From positions 124,001 to 188,000 of the forward strand of contig JAYQJO010000001.1 in NCBI GenBank assembly GCA_038142205.1: a stretch of 64,000 bases of DNA, written 5' to 3'. The translations under genes were made by a program, and so were the position numbers. The notes under the pieces were generated by a model. That model had not been told where the DNA came from and did no database searches. It worked only from the letters and a program-made list of their open reading frames with translations. This document shows, one piece after another, positions 1 to 9,162 of this stretch (position 1 is its first letter; the number at the start of each line of letters is the position of its first letter). The DNA is from UBA7359 sp038142205 (GTDB lineage Bacteria; Pseudomonadota; Gammaproteobacteria; Eutrophobiales; Eutrophobiaceae).

Positions 1-1101
1 GATGCAAAACGTGGATTAGTTTTAACCAATAATCATGTCATAGCCAATGCACATCAAATTACAGTAACCTTGCGTGATGGGCGTCAATTGGAAGCTCAAA
101 TAGTAGGTACTGACCCGGAAACGGATGTAGCAGTGATTAAAATACCTGCTGATAACTTAACAGCTGTTAAAACAGCGAATTCAGAAAGTTTAAGAGTTGG
201 TGATTTTGTTGTCGCAATTGGTAACCCTTTTGGGCTTGGGCAAACAGTGACTTCAGGAATTATCAGTGCTCTCGGACGTAGTGGTCTGGGTATTATGGGG
301 GCAGATGGTTATGAAAATTTTATTCAAACAGATGCATCGATTAACCCTGGTAATTCAGGAGGTGCATTGGTTAACCTTCGCGGTGAATTAGCTGGCATTA
401 ATACAGCTATTATTGCACCGAATGGTGGCGGTAATGTCGGTATTGGTTTAGCCATTCCTATTAATCTTGCTTTAAATATCATGGAACAGATTGTTGAAAC
501 TGGTGAAGTTAAACGTGGCTTTCTTGGCGTTAGTATGCAGGACATGAGTCCGTCATTAGCCGAAGCCTTTGGTCTTAAAGATCAACAGGGCGCGATTGTT
601 AATGAGGTTTTTGCTGGTTCACCCGCAGATAAAGCCGGATTGCGTGCTGGTGACATCGTTATTTCGACCGATGGTAAAAAGATTAAGGATTCGGCTGATT
701 TAAGAAATCGTATCGGACTTTTACCTGTCGGAAAAAAAATTAAATTCAAGGTATTACGTGACGGTAAGGAAGCTGATTTTATTATTGAGGTTGATGAAAA
801 TAGTCAAGCTGCAACGACACCCAAGGCATCAAATGAATTGTTAGAAGGAATAGCGGTTGCTGATATTGAACAAGGTGACCCGTATTATGGTCGTCTTGAA
901 GGGGTTAGGGTCACGGGTATACAGCGCGGTAGTCTTGCCTGGCGTAGTGGATTAAGAGCAGGAGATGTGATTACTTCTGTTGATAAAGCACCGATTAAAG
1001 ACTTAAAACAGTTTTTGAAAGTCGTTGATAGAAAGAATGATTCTTTATTGTTAAGAATTATTCGAGGCAATGCAGCGACATTTCTTGTTTTGAAAAAATA
1101 A
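1..1101 (+). CDS. degQ: DegQ/DegP-type periplasmic serine protease (5' end cut off)
   Basis: HtrA-family protease that degrades or refolds damaged periplasmic proteins. The open frame runs in from base 1, so the N-terminus with its signal peptide lies outside the window. The catalytic triad is visible: His in TNNHVI (bases 28-45), Asp in ETDVAVIKI, and Ser in NPGNSGGAL. Two PDZ domains follow: the first begins around GFLGVSMQDMS with AGLRAGDIV, the second contains SGLRAGDVI near the C-terminus. Two PDZ domains and a short loop fit DegQ or MucD/DegP, and the exact paralogue cannot be settled without the N-terminus. The stop codon abuts the convergent oxyR stop with no gap, so no separate terminator fits between them. 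Confidence 0.93.
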   Translation, partial: DAKRGLVLTNNHVIANAHQITVTLRDGRQLEAQIVGTDPETDVAVIKIPADNLTAVKTANSESLRVGDFVVAIGNPFGLGQTVTSGIISALGRSGLGIMGADGYENFIQTDASINPGNSGGALVNLRGELAGINTAIIAPNGGGNVGIGLAIPINLALNIMEQIVETGEVKRGFLGVSMQDMSPSLAEAFGLKDQQGAIVNEVFAGSPADKAGLRAGDIVISTDGKKIKDSADLRNRIGLLPVGKKIKFKVLRDGKEADFIIEVDENSQAATTPKASNELLEGIAVADIEQGDPYYGRLEGVRVTGIQRGSLAWRSGLRAGDVITSVDKAPIKDLKQFLKVVDRKNDSLLLRIIRGNAATFLVLKK

Positions 1102-2013
1102 TTACTGTTCCAGATTGAAGCTGGCAATCGAACTCCTAATAAGTTCGATTGCTTTCTTTCTCGGAAAGGACCTTCGGTAAGCAATAATCACTTCTCGAGA
1201 AGGAACAGGATTATTGAAAGGTCGATATTCAAGTAAATTTTTTAAACCGCTTTCTGTTTTAGTTGATAAACTCGGTAATATTGTAATACCCACACCAGCG
1301 GCAACCATTTGTCTAATTGTTTCTATAGAACTACTTTCAAGCGACTTTTGAATTTTATTATTTTCACCTGTTGAGTTAATACAATTAGGGCAAAGTTCAA
1401 CAATTTGATCACGAAAGCAATTGCCTGATTTAAGTAATAACATCGTATCGTCTGATAAATCAGAGGGTTTTAATTTTTTCTTTTTAGTCAACGGGTGAGT
1501 AGCGGGTAATGCCACCTGAAAAGCTTCTTTGTAAAGTATTTCTGTTTCAATGCCCGGTTCTTCAAAAGGGTTTGAAAGAATCGCAACATCTATTTCTCCT
1601 GATTTTAATTTCAGCCCAAGATTCTTTGTGTAATCTTCTTCTATCAATAAAATAAGGTTAGGTGCTTTTTTATTTATCAGTGGAATAAGTTTTGGTAATA
1701 AATAAGGCCCAATCGTATAGATAACGCCGAGTCTTAATTCACCTTTTAACTGATCTTTATTCTGTTTGGCGATTTCTTTTAAGTTATTTGTTTCATTTAA
1801 AATGAGTGCAGCCTGCTTAACAATTTCCTTTCCAATCGGAGTAACAGAAATGTCATGTTGGTGTCGTTCAAATATACTGATACCGAGTTCTTCTTCTATT
1901 TTCTTTATCGCCACACTAAGCGTTGGTTGACTGACAAAGCAACTTTGTGCTGCTCTTCCAAAGTGAAGTTCTTTTGCAACAGCGACGATATAGCGAAATT
2001 CAGATAATGTCAT
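1102..2013 (-). CDS. oxyR: OxyR, LysR-family hydrogen peroxide sensor
   Basis: LysR-type regulator of 303 residues that activates peroxide-defence genes when oxidised. The N-terminal helix-turn-helix (about residues 2-60, AAQSCFVSQPTLS) is followed by the substrate-binding-like sensor domain. The peroxidatic Cys199 in SGNCFRDQ and the resolving Cys208 in VELC are present at the same residue numbers as in E. coli OxyR, and MVAAGVGITILPSL is the usual C-terminal signature. This makes OxyR much more likely than another LysR protein. An extra Cys at 211 (CPNC) is unusual. It lies 23 bases downstream of a HAD phosphatase gene on the same strand and may be co-transcribed with it. Confidence 0.92.
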   Translation of the reverse strand: MTLSEFRYIVAVAKELHFGRAAQSCFVSQPTLSVAIKKIEEELGISIFERHQHDISVTPIGKEIVKQAALILNETNNLKEIAKQNKDQLKGELRLGVIYTIGPYLLPKLIPLINKKAPNLILLIEEDYTKNLGLKLKSGEIDVAILSNPFEEPGIETEILYKEAFQVALPATHPLTKKKKLKPSDLSDDTMLLLKSGNCFRDQIVELCPNCINSTGENNKIQKSLESSSIETIRQMVAAGVGITILPSLSTKTESGLKNLLEYRPFNNPVPSREVIIAYRRSFPRKKAIELIRSSIASFNLEQ

Positions 2014-2036
2014 AATGTCATAATGTAATTAGTATT

Positions 2037-2843
2037 TTATTGTTTAATTGGTACGACATTAGAATTATTCTTGCTTGGTCTATGATGTGTATCAGAAATG
2101 ATTTTTTCCAGTAAATCAATGCCAACATAGGAATGATTAAAACTGTTTCCTTGCGATACAGTGAATGCTTTATCGGGTTCTCCCAGATTATTGGCAACAA
2201 TAGAAGCACCTGTAAAATTATTATCTATTGTATAAGCATGTGTCGTAATAATCGTTTTCATACCTGCAGCTAATGCAGCAAGATTTCCATTTTGTGTGTC
2301 TTCGATTGCGATGCAGTCTTCTGCATCCAGGCCAAGACCAGCAAGCACACATTGATATGCTGCGGGTGAGGGTTTTTTATCCTGAACCGTATCGCTGGTG
2401 ACAATTGAGTTGAATAGTTCGCCCGGTTCTAGATCCATTATTGTATAAAAAAGCGTTGTTAAATTTGCCATAGATGAACTGGTCGCTACACCCAGCTTTA
2501 TTCCTTTATCTCGTGCTTCATTAATTAATCGAATCACGCCCGGACGAAACTCAAGAACATCATCCTCCAGAATTTTTCGATAGAGCTGAGATTTACGTTT
2601 ATGCAGTTCCAGAACAAAGTGTTCCGGATCGTCTATATTTCCTTTCAGTGCTTTATCTTCATTAAGGAACCTTCTAAAGCGTTCTTTGCCGCCGGAGATA
2701 AATAGAATTTCCCGATAATCATCAACTGACCAGTTCCAGTCGATGTTAAATTCTTCGAAAGTTAAATTGAAAGCTTGGCGATGAATTTCCTCGGTATCCG
2801 CAATGGTACCGTCGACGTCGAAAATTATTCCTTTCAATTTCAT
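2037..2843 (-). CDS. HAD-superfamily phosphatase, CbbY-like
   Basis: Haloacid-dehalogenase hydrolase of about 268 residues. Motif I is FDVDGT near residue 8, with both Asp residues of the phospho-acceptor pair. Motif II is ATSSS, the motif III Lys lies in VQDKKPSPAAY, and motif IV is IAIEDTQNG. The helical cap inserted after motif I and the KPSPAAY/EDTQNG signatures place it with CbbY and beta-phosphoglucomutase-like phosphatases that act on small sugar phosphates; CbbY proteins dephosphorylate xylulose 1,5-bisphosphate. No Rubisco gene is visible here, so the substrate is unknown. The ATG at 2843 is preferred because it begins MKLKGIIFDVDGT; a TTG at 2855 would add four residues. It lies just upstream of oxyR. 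Confidence 0.82.
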   Translation of the reverse strand: MKLKGIIFDVDGTIADTEEIHRQAFNLTFEEFNIDWNWSVDDYREILFISGGKERFRRFLNEDKALKGNIDDPEHFVLELHKRKSQLYRKILEDDVLEFRPGVIRLINEARDKGIKLGVATSSSMANLTTLFYTIMDLEPGELFNSIVTSDTVQDKKPSPAAYQCVLAGLGLDAEDCIAIEDTQNGNLAALAAGMKTIITTHAYTIDNNFTGASIVANNLGEPDKAFTVSQGNSFNHSYVGIDLLEKIISDTHHRPSKNNSNVVPIKQ

Positions 2844-3025
2844 TAAGGCTAACAATTAACTCGTTATTAAGGTAATTAGCCTTTGATTATAAACAACAAA
2901 TGAGATGATGCAACGCGGTATTAAAACCTGTTCTCAGGTAAAATTATTGTACGAGATAGTTGCGTATAAATGTTATATTTAATCTGGTAAATCACCATTA
3001 TTGTCACGACAGGCTTTAGTTAAAC

Positions 3026-4390
3026 ATGATAGATATTTCTGTAAACGAACAAACATTATTGATAGCAATGCTTGTTGCTCTATTAGTTGTAATACTGTTG
3101 TGGCTTGTCAGTTTAAAAAAGTTGAAGCAACTCACAGCTGAAATCACCGACTTGAAGCAGAAGTGCGCGGTAGAAGCTGAGCGTACAGAAAATAAAACTT
3201 ACCGCATTGATGAATTGAATGATGCGCTAAAGGATAGAGAAAACCAAAACAAGGAATTACAAGCCAGTATTGAAGACAATAAAGCGACAATTGCGGAGTT
3301 AAGCACACGTCTTGATGAAGAGAGGAAAGTGTCTCAGGAAAAACTGGCGTTACTCGAACAGGCAGAGAGAAAAATGATGGAAACATTTGAAAACCTGTCG
3401 AACAAAATTCTGGATGAAAAAAGTAAAAAGTTTACCGAGCAAAATAAAACGAATATTGGTGAAGTTTTAAATCCGCTACGCGAACAGCTTGGTGATTTTC
3501 GTAAAAAAATTGAAGACGTTTATGATAAAGAAACGAAAGACAGGGTGTCTTTGTACCATGAAATCACCAATCTGAAATCCCTAAATGAACAAATGAGCAA
3601 GGATGCGATAAATCTGACTAAAGCTCTTAAAGGCGATAGTAAAAAACGCGGTGATTGGGGAGAAGTCATTCTCGAACGTGTGTTGGAAGATTCTGGTTTA
3701 AAAAACGGACGTGAATACGAAGTGCAGGGCAGTTATCGTGATGAAGCAGGTAAATTATTTTATCCAGACATCGTTGTCCATTTACCCAATAAGCGTGATG
3801 TTATTATTGACTCAAAAATATCGTTAAATGAGTACGAACGTTATTACGCAGCAGAAGATGAACGCGATAAACAACAGGCACTCAGTGAACACCTTAGTTC
3901 AGTTCGGTCTCACGTTAGTGACTTGAAAGGCAAAAGCTATGATGAACTCGTTGGTGTTAATTCATTGGATATGGTTTTGATGTTTGTTGCGATAGAACCA
4001 GCATTAATGCTGGCTTTTGAAAATGATGATTCTTTATTTCAGGATGCGTTCACGAAAGGTATTTTTCTAGTTAGTCCTTCGACCTTAACCATGAATTTAC
4101 AAGTGATTCAGAATATGTGGCGTTATGAATATCAAAATCAAAACGCACAGGAAATTGCCAAGAAAGCCGGGGATATGTATGACAAGTTTGCCGGTTTTGT
4201 TGAAGCACTAAAAGATGTCGGTGATAAACTCGGTAAAGCACAAAGTGCCTATGAAATAGCGCATAATCGATTAGCTGATGGCAAAGGTAATTTAATTGCC
4301 CGTGCAGAAGCGATACGCAAGCTTGGTGAGTTAAAAACCAATAAACAATTGCCTGAAGATTTAGTGACCAAGTCTCTTCCTGAAAGTTAA
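3026..4390 (+). CDS. rmuC: RmuC family DNA recombination protein
   Basis: RmuC is a predicted nuclease-fold protein that limits inversions at short inverted repeats. The 454-residue product has one N-terminal membrane anchor (about residues 9-28), a long coiled coil (about 30-135), and the conserved RmuC core with KGDSKKRGDWGEVILERVLEDSGL, FYPDIVVHLPNKRDVIIDSK and LVSPSTLTMNLQVI. The DVIIDSK segment resembles a PD-(D/E)xK nuclease core. Length and domain order are normal for the family. The ribosome-binding site is weak. It converges with the zinc peptidase gene downstream. Confidence 0.93.
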   Translation: MIDISVNEQTLLIAMLVALLVVILLWLVSLKKLKQLTAEITDLKQKCAVEAERTENKTYRIDELNDALKDRENQNKELQASIEDNKATIAELSTRLDEERKVSQEKLALLEQAERKMMETFENLSNKILDEKSKKFTEQNKTNIGEVLNPLREQLGDFRKKIEDVYDKETKDRVSLYHEITNLKSLNEQMSKDAINLTKALKGDSKKRGDWGEVILERVLEDSGLKNGREYEVQGSYRDEAGKLFYPDIVVHLPNKRDVIIDSKISLNEYERYYAAEDERDKQQALSEHLSSVRSHVSDLKGKSYDELVGVNSLDMVLMFVAIEPALMLAFENDDSLFQDAFTKGIFLVSPSTLTMNLQVIQNMWRYEYQNQNAQEIAKKAGDMYDKFAGFVEALKDVGDKLGKAQSAYEIAHNRLADGKGNLIARAEAIRKLGELKTNKQLPEDLVTKSLPES

Positions 4391-4404
4391 TCAATAATAA
4401 TTTA

Positions 4405-5091
4405 CTATCGCCTTAATATTGCGAACCATCTATAGAAGTTAAGTAAGCTGGCAAGTGAAGCTGATACATAAGTTAATGCTGCTGCTCTTAAGATTCTTCT
4501 GGCTATAGGTAGAGCAGGTTCGGGTAAATACTTTCCTTCAATAAGTATTGGTAATGCGCGATTAAAACTGGCATCAAACTCAACGGGTAAAGTGAAAAGA
4601 TGCAGAATAATAGGTAACCCCATAATCGTTATACCCGCTAATAACATAATGACCCCTACAAGAGGAATTTTTGCTAAGATCATTGCGAAAGGCATACTGA
4701 TTAAAATGAAGGATGCAATCTTTTCCGCAGTTGCTGAGATAACTGCGAGTTTCGTTCTCATTATTAAAGGTTGGTAATGTGTATGATCCTGAAGCGCATG
4801 TCCGAATTCATGCGTAGCAATGGTAATAGCGGATAGTGACTTGCCATTAAAGTTATCTTCGGAAAGACGAATCATTTTTGCTTGTGGGTCATAATGGTCA
4901 TTGCCATTTTCTGTTTCTTCAACAGAAATCCCTTCCATCTTAAAACGGGTAATAAGATGCTTAGCCAGTTCACCACCTGTACCGGGTAATTCTTCGATTT
5001 CCTGACTGTATTTTTTAATTACGTGTTTCACCCAGAATTGAGGCATAAACACAATCAGTAATAAAACTATAATGACTAATGCTGTTAGCAT
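4405..5091 (-). CDS. Membrane zinc metallopeptidase (YugP/COG2738 type)
   Basis: Integral membrane protein of 228 residues with an N-terminal membrane segment (about 1-17), a cytoplasmic or periplasmic loop holding the zinc-binding HEFGHALQ motif at residues 94-101, and hydrophobic segments after it (about 125-165). This matches the neutral zinc metallopeptidase family typified by B. subtilis YugP (COG2738), whose substrate is not known. The gene converges on rmuC with only 14 bases between the stops. No function beyond zinc-dependent proteolysis can be read from the sequence. Confidence 0.85.
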   Translation of the reverse strand: MLTALVIIVLLLIVFMPQFWVKHVIKKYSQEIEELPGTGGELAKHLITRFKMEGISVEETENGNDHYDPQAKMIRLSEDNFNGKSLSAITIATHEFGHALQDHTHYQPLIMRTKLAVISATAEKIASFILISMPFAMILAKIPLVGVIMLLAGITIMGLPIILHLFTLPVEFDASFNRALPILIEGKYLPEPALPIARRILRAAALTYVSASLASLLNFYRWFAILRR

Positions 5092-5329
5092 GGTTAGCTC
5101 ATGTTACTATTAAAGAACTTGGCATGAATGATATTTTATTCTCAATAGTTGCCGTCTAAAACGCCTACAGTTGGTGAAAGTGTGCTCGAATGCTTATTTA
5201 CTATTTATAAATTCCGCTTCTGCGTGCATTTTCGCCTCGTTTGTGAATAAAGTCTCTATCCGTGCAAAGCTCTTTTTAATAAATTAAAGAATAATTATTA
5301 ACTTTAAAACATTATACCTAAGTACGCTA

Positions 5330-6433
5330 ATGATGCAGACGCCTTTGGATAAATATACGAGTGACCTTTCGAAAGAAGAGTTTACTGCTGATCCTGCACA
5401 GAAAATTGCAGTGATGCACATGCAGAATTTGTTCGAAAAATTAATTGAACAGCCGCAGAAACGACCAGGTTTATTTGCCCGCATTAAATCTGCCTTGGGT
5501 AAAGTAGATGAAGATCAAATAAAAGGTCTTTATTTCTGGGGTGGCGTTGGCCGAGGAAAAACTTATTTAGTCGATAGCTTTTATGAGTGTTTACCTTTTG
5601 AAAATAAAATGAGGCTGCACTTCCACCGTTTTATGCAAAGTGTGCATAAGGAATTGAAGTCACTCGACAATGTAGAAAGTCCTTTAAAAATCATTGCGCA
5701 AAGAATATCGGAACAAACGCGCATTGTTTGTTTTGATGAATTTCATGTTTCCGATATTACTGATGCCATGTTATTGGGCGGTTTGTTTGAGGCATTATTT
5801 GAAAGAGGTGTTGTGTTAGTGACAACATCAAACCAGCATCCTGACCAGTTATATCAGGGTGGTTTACAACGGGAACGATTTTTACCCGCGATTGATTTGA
5901 TTAAACAAAATACGGAAGTGGTTAATATCGACTCCGGTATTGATTACCGGTTACAGTTTCTTAATCATGCTGAAATTTACCATTCGCCATTGGATGATAA
6001 AGCTTATGCGGTGCTGGAAAATGATTTCGAACATGTTTCTCCTGATCAAGGTACAAAAGGTGAATTGTTGGAAATTGAAGGGCGAACGATAAAGACAGTA
6101 CGTTGCGGTGATGGTGTCGTCTGGTTTGAATTTAAAGCCTTATGTGATGGCCCAAGAGGAGCAGCAGACTATATTGAAATTGCCCGACAATATCAGACAG
6201 TGTTGCTCGCTAATATTCCTGTGATGGATGATTTGACGAATGATTTAGCCAAACGCTTTATTACGTTGGTCGATGAATTTTATGACCGCAATGTAAAACT
6301 GATTATTACCGCCGAAACAATACCGGATGGTCTCTATACAGGTAAGCGATTAGCTGATGCATTTAAGCGAACGATTAGTCGTCTGGAAGAAATGCGGACG
6401 CATGATTACCTCGCAAAGCAACATATCCCTTAA
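5330..6433 (+). CDS. zapE: ZapE, AFG1-like cell-division ATPase
   Basis: AAA+ family ATPase of 367 residues that associates with the FtsZ ring in gammaproteobacteria. Walker A is GGVGRGKT at residues 71-78, preceded by the family-specific GLYFW, and Walker B is IVCFDEFHV. The motif RLHFHRFMQ, the segment around TSNQHPDQLYQGGLQRERFLPAI and the C-terminal FKRTISRLEEM are typical of ZapE/AFG1. Two adjacent ATG codons (5330 and 5333) are both possible starts. About 240 bases without a gene lie upstream, and a strong hairpin follows the stop. Confidence 0.95.
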   Translation: MMQTPLDKYTSDLSKEEFTADPAQKIAVMHMQNLFEKLIEQPQKRPGLFARIKSALGKVDEDQIKGLYFWGGVGRGKTYLVDSFYECLPFENKMRLHFHRFMQSVHKELKSLDNVESPLKIIAQRISEQTRIVCFDEFHVSDITDAMLLGGLFEALFERGVVLVTTSNQHPDQLYQGGLQRERFLPAIDLIKQNTEVVNIDSGIDYRLQFLNHAEIYHSPLDDKAYAVLENDFEHVSPDQGTKGELLEIEGRTIKTVRCGDGVVWFEFKALCDGPRGAADYIEIARQYQTVLLANIPVMDDLTNDLAKRFITLVDEFYDRNVKLIITAETIPDGLYTGKRLADAFKRTISRLEEMRTHDYLAKQHIP

Positions 6434-6446
6434 TCGATCATAAAAA

Positions 6447-6478
6447 TTTGAGTAACTTTTACTGAAAAGTGACTCAAA
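6447..6478 (+). terminator. Hairpin behind zapE, probable terminator
   Basis: Inverted repeat 14 bases after the zapE stop. TTTGAGT (6447-6453) pairs with ACTCAAA (6472-6478), and ACTTTT (6455-6460) pairs with AAAAGT (6465-6470), with one A/G mismatch and a four-base loop. A T-rich stretch (GTTTTTA) starts about seven bases later, so it is not a textbook intrinsic terminator. Confidence 0.55.
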
Positions 6479-6634
6479 TCACTGTTTTTAAATAAAAAAG
6501 CCATAAATTTTATGAAATAATTTACTTTTTATGATTAACTTACAACATATATTTGACAATAAACAATATATAAAATATATAAGTAGCTAATATTCATAAA
6601 GAAACTTGATTAGTTTTCACGGATTTTAGAGGAA

Positions 6635-6853
6635 TTGAGTACATTGACCGCTTCGGCTACAAAAATAGACGGTATATTAGAATCAGATATTGCTGAAGTA
6701 CTTCAATATCGTTATGGAGATGGTTTGGTTTATTTACCTAAAAACCAACCGGAAGGCTTATACAAACAAGCAGCGAACCAGGGGTTTGTTGATAATGAAG
6801 GCTACTTAACTCGTAAAGGCCGAAATCTTCTCGCTAAATATCAGTTTAAATAA
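6635..6853 (+). CDS. Small hypothetical protein, winged-helix-like
   Basis: Short gene of 72 codons, not recognised with certainty. The pattern ILESDIAEVLQYRYG...GLYKQAANQGFVDNEGYLTRKGRNLLAKY resembles the recognition helix and beta-wing of small winged-helix proteins (GYLTRKGRNLL reads like a wing). It has neither membrane segment nor signal peptide. There is no ATG. A TTG at 6635 lies only two bases after AGAGGA, while an in-frame TTG at 6644 sits about 11 bases after AGAGG; neither spacing is ideal, so the start is uncertain by three codons. It stands alone between two gene-free stretches. Confidence 0.6.
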   Translation: MSTLTASATKIDGILESDIAEVLQYRYGDGLVYLPKNQPEGLYKQAANQGFVDNEGYLTRKGRNLLAKYQFK

Positions 6854-7025
6854 TCTGCAGTACAATTCTGATTCAGATCATTTGAATCAATAGTTATATA
6901 TTTGAATATCATTTGGTTTTTAATAACAAACACGAATAAATATAGTAATATTTAATCCTTTTTCACACAGCAACGAGCTGTTATCTTGCACAGCTTCTAA
7001 ACATCAGAGTTTTTATAAAAATAAA

Positions 7026-8681
7026 ATGTATAAGTACGATAATTATGACCAAACTATTGTTAACGAGCGGGTCGCACAGTTTCGTGATCAAACGGAACGT
7101 TTTCTCGCAGGTAAATTAACAGAAGAAGAATTCAGACCATTACGTTTAATGAATGGTCTTTATGTGCAGCGTCATGCGCCGATGTTACGTGTGGCAATTC
7201 CCTATGGCTTACTGTCCAGTAAGCAGCTAAGAATGTTGGCGCATATTGCCAGAAAGTACGACAAAAGTTATGCGCATTTTAGTACACGTCAGAACCTGCA
7301 GTATAACTGGCCGGCATTGGAAACGGTGCCTGATATTCTTGCGGATTTAGCAACGGTAGAAATGCATGCGATTCAAACCAGTGGTAACGATATACGAAAT
7401 ACAACCTCTGATCAGTTTGCCGGAATTGCGCCTGATGAAATAGAAGATCCAAGACCGTACTGTGAAATCATTCGTCAATGGTCGACCTTTCACCCTGAAT
7501 TTTCCTACTTACCAAGAAAATTCAAAATTGCTGTCACCGGTGCCGAAAAAGATCGTGCTGCTGTACAGGTTCATGATATCGGCATATTTATGGTTAAGAA
7601 CGATGACGGTGAAATTGGTTTTAAAGTTATTGTTGGTGGTGGTTTGGGACGCACCCCTTTTATTGGCCCTTGTATCAAACCGTTTGTTGAGAAACAGGAT
7701 TTACTTTCTTATCTGGAAGCAACGCTACGTGTTTATAATCGTTACGGTCGGCGAGATAATAAATATAAAGCACGTATCAAAATATTAGTAAATGAACTTG
7801 GCAAAGAAGAATTTGCAAAACAGGTAGAAGAAGAGTGGTTACACATAAGAGATGGTGTGATGAAGATTGATCAAAAAGAAATTGATCGAGTTAAAGCATT
7901 CTTCACTGAGCCCGATTATGATAGTTCAGCAGCAGATGACACGAGCTTTGAAGCAGCAGTAGAATCGAACAAAGCATTTTCTAACTGGGTAAATAGAAAT
8001 TTATTTCCGCATAAAATCGTAGGCTATAAAGCGGTTGTTGTTTCATTAAAAGCACCAGATATTCCTCCCGGTGATGTAACCGATGAGCAAATGGATTTCA
8101 TTGCTGATTTAGCGGATGAATATAGCTTTGGTGAAATTGTCGCAACCCATGACCAAAACCTGGTATTAGCGAATGTAAAACAAGCTGATCTATTTGTTTT
8201 ATGGGAAAAGTTAGCATCACAAAAATTGGCAACACCCAACATTGGTTTATTAACTGACATGATTTGTTGCCCTGGTTTGGATTTTTGTGCTCTTGCGAAT
8301 GCCGGTTCCATTCCAATAGCAAAGCAGATTAACGATAAATTTGATGATCTAGATTATTTACATGATATTGGCGACATCAAAATTAAAATGTCAGGTTGTA
8401 TGAATGCCTGTGGTCACCATCATGTTGGGCATATTGGTATTTTGGGCGTAGATAAAAAAGGTGAAGAGTTTTATCAGTTAACGCTAGGTGGTTCAGCAGA
8501 GAATGAGGCGAGCCTTGGTGATCGTTTAGGTCCTGGGATAGCAAAAGAAGATGTTGCTGATGTGATTGGTAAAATACTCGATGTTTATGTTGAGAATCGC
8601 GAAGAAACAGAAGCTTTTCTAGAAACTTATCGTCGTGTTGGTATTACGCCATTTAAGGAACGTGTTTATGCAAGTAATTAA
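7026..8681 (+). CDS. cysI: Sulfite reductase hemoprotein (CysI-type nitrite/sulfite reductase)
   Basis: Siroheme and 4Fe-4S enzyme that reduces sulfite to sulfide for cysteine synthesis, 551 residues. The siroheme domains contain RHAPMLRVAIPYG and AHFSTRQNLQYNW, and the Fe-S/siroheme ligands are the cysteines in CCPGLDFC (about residues 414-421) and SGCMNACGHHHVGHIG (about 456-471). This ferredoxin-type layout with an adjacent DUF934 gene is the Pseudomonas-like CysI arrangement rather than the E. coli CysJI pair. A related family reduces nitrite, so substrate is inferred from context. No clear ribosome-binding site precedes the ATG. The end overlaps the next gene by 14 bases. Confidence 0.9.
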   Translation: MYKYDNYDQTIVNERVAQFRDQTERFLAGKLTEEEFRPLRLMNGLYVQRHAPMLRVAIPYGLLSSKQLRMLAHIARKYDKSYAHFSTRQNLQYNWPALETVPDILADLATVEMHAIQTSGNDIRNTTSDQFAGIAPDEIEDPRPYCEIIRQWSTFHPEFSYLPRKFKIAVTGAEKDRAAVQVHDIGIFMVKNDDGEIGFKVIVGGGLGRTPFIGPCIKPFVEKQDLLSYLEATLRVYNRYGRRDNKYKARIKILVNELGKEEFAKQVEEEWLHIRDGVMKIDQKEIDRVKAFFTEPDYDSSAADDTSFEAAVESNKAFSNWVNRNLFPHKIVGYKAVVVSLKAPDIPPGDVTDEQMDFIADLADEYSFGEIVATHDQNLVLANVKQADLFVLWEKLASQKLATPNIGLLTDMICCPGLDFCALANAGSIPIAKQINDKFDDLDYLHDIGDIKIKMSGCMNACGHHHVGHIGILGVDKKGEEFYQLTLGGSAENEASLGDRLGPGIAKEDVADVIGKILDVYVENREETEAFLETYRRVGITPFKERVYASN

Positions 8682-9156
8682 GAATAAAGAAGTCATCAAT
8701 GATGACTGGCAGTTAATCCGTGACATCGATACTGATACGGCGATTCCTGATGGTCAGGTTATTTTGCCTTTTGAATATTGGCAGGCTAATCGTGAAGGAC
8801 TATTAAAACGCGATACGGAACATGCTGTATTAATTAATGGCGATACAGTGACAGAAGATTTGCTTGATGATCTGGAACACTTTTCTGTCATAGCATTGGA
8901 CTTTCCTGCATTTGGAGATGGCCGTTCTTATTCGCATGCATCTCTTCTTCGTCAGCGTTATGACTATAAAGGTGATTTACGTGCCGTAGGCGATGTGTTG
9001 CAGGATCAACTGTTTTTTATGCAACGTTGTGGTTTTGATAGCTATGCGATTCGTGAAGACAAAGATATTGAAGAAGCATTAAAAAGCCTGAACGATTTTA
9101 CTATTCGCTACCAGACAGTAGCAGATGGTGCACTACCAATCTATAAGCAACGATAA
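8668..9156 (+). CDS. DUF934 protein, partner of CysI
   Basis: Protein of 162 residues in the DUF934 family, whose genes commonly sit directly behind cysI in proteobacteria. The conserved core is seen as LPFEYW, ALDFPAFGDGRSYSHASLLRQRY and LRAVGDVLQDQLFFMQRCGFDSY. Its biochemical role is unknown; placement suggests it helps the assimilatory sulfite reductase, perhaps with electron delivery or assembly. The ATG at 8668 is chosen because AAGGAA at 8655-8660 is well spaced in front of it and it gives translational coupling with cysI (14-base overlap); a longer upstream reading would overlap cysI further. Confidence 0.88.
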   Translation: MQVIKNKEVINDDWQLIRDIDTDTAIPDGQVILPFEYWQANREGLLKRDTEHAVLINGDTVTEDLLDDLEHFSVIALDFPAFGDGRSYSHASLLRQRYDYKGDLRAVGDVLQDQLFFMQRCGFDSYAIREDKDIEEALKSLNDFTIRYQTVADGALPIYKQR

Positions 9157-9162
9157 GTAATA

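Noticed and set aside
7026..8681. Reading cysI as an assimilatory nitrite reductase
   Set aside because: The siroheme/Fe-S family overlaps, but the DUF934 gene directly behind it is typical of sulfite reductase loci and no nitrate genes are nearby.
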